Positions 63,922 to 64,000 of a stretch of 64,000 bases of DNA are shown one piece after another. The stretch comes from Vanilla planifolia (Eukaryota > Streptophyta > Magnoliopsida > Asparagales > Orchidaceae). The notes below the pieces were generated by a model. The model had not been told where the DNA came from. It saw only the letters and a list, made by a program, of their open reading frames with translations, and did no database searches. Each line of letters begins with the position of its first letter. Position 1 is the first letter of the stretch. Position numbers and translations under genes: made by a program. The DNA lies in the NCBI GenBank assembly GCA_023846275.1, contig JAIUJO010000148.1:564001-628000 (forward strand), in the 5' to 3' direction.

Positions 63922-64000
63922 TGATTTCCGGCAGCCTTCCAAGGGGCTTTTGGTAACCGGAGATTCGCAGGACAAAGGCGAGCATTTTGGTACCGGTTTC

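Larger units (their letters stand above)
63404..64000 (+). mobile_element. Start of an LTR retrotransposon inserted in the satellite (partial, probable plant Ty3/gypsy LTR)
   Basis: The pentamer pattern ends sharply in CTACTATACT, and the next bases are TGTTATACCCGG. The TG start, the CCCGG close behind it, a mixed A/T-rich then GC-rich interior, GGTTCAGCG-type words, and GTTAGGGTTTCG near 63871 are typical of long LTRs of plant Ty3/gypsy elements of the chromovirus type. That family assignment is from general knowledge and is not proven here. No CA end, primer-binding site or gag/pol coding is reached, so at least 597 bp of LTR lie in the window. LTR ends are TG...CA on both strands, so the + orientation rests on the CCCGG-type start and the promoter-like words. 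A 5-bp target duplication would be ATACT (63399-63403). A short open frame at 63500-63769 shows no recognisable domain and is not called as a gene. Confidence 0.75.

Overview
This window is almost entirely one giant, degenerate pentanucleotide satellite. I see no protein-coding gene, tRNA, rRNA or CRISPR array. Positions 1 to about 63403 are built from two related 5-bp units. The A unit is CTCTA (TAGAG on the other strand). The B unit is CCTAG/CCTAA (CTAGG/TTAGG on the other strand). They alternate as short blocks: a run of A units, then a run of B units, then A again, with most modules roughly 60-200 bp. The B-to-A boundary on the CT-rich strand is unusually constant (CCTAACCTAGCTCTACTC). The array therefore has a direction and looks like an amplified composite module rather than simple slippage of one pentamer.

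Layout. From 1 to about 22368 the + strand is the purine-rich strand (AGAGT / GGCTA). At about 22366-22371, at the palindromic hexamer GAGCTC, the orientation flips once. From there to 63403 the + strand is the pyrimidine-rich strand (CTCTA / GCCTA). I found no second flip. Inside the long right arm there are recognisable higher-order tandem duplications: about 452 bp at 50.9-51.8 kb, about 330 bp at 57.0-57.7 kb, about 200 bp at 50.4-50.8 kb, 60 bp at 56.0 kb and 35 bp at 28.9 kb. The left arm has a 15-bp one at 17.4 kb. Islands of a third variant, CTCCT (GAGGA), occur in both arms.

At 63404 the satellite stops abruptly at TGTTATACCCGG, and a CpG-rich, non-satellite sequence runs to the window end. 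Its start, base composition and internal words resemble the beginning of a plant Ty3/gypsy (chromovirus-like) long terminal repeat inserted in the satellite. Neither the LTR end nor any retroviral gene is reached. The window is therefore probably plant heterochromatin (pericentromeric, subtelomeric or knob-like), most likely from a large repeat-rich genome. The plant assignment rests mainly on the LTR character, and I cannot name the species.

The translated open frames in the array are by-products. Three CTCTA units are five codons (Ser-Thr-Leu-Leu-Tyr), the CT strand of an A block has no stop in any frame, and the frames end where B units supply TAA or TAG. They are not reported as genes. 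The most notable points are the scale and two-part design of the satellite, the single inversion axis, the near absence of CG and CHG sites from both unit consensuses, and the traces of segmental duplication.
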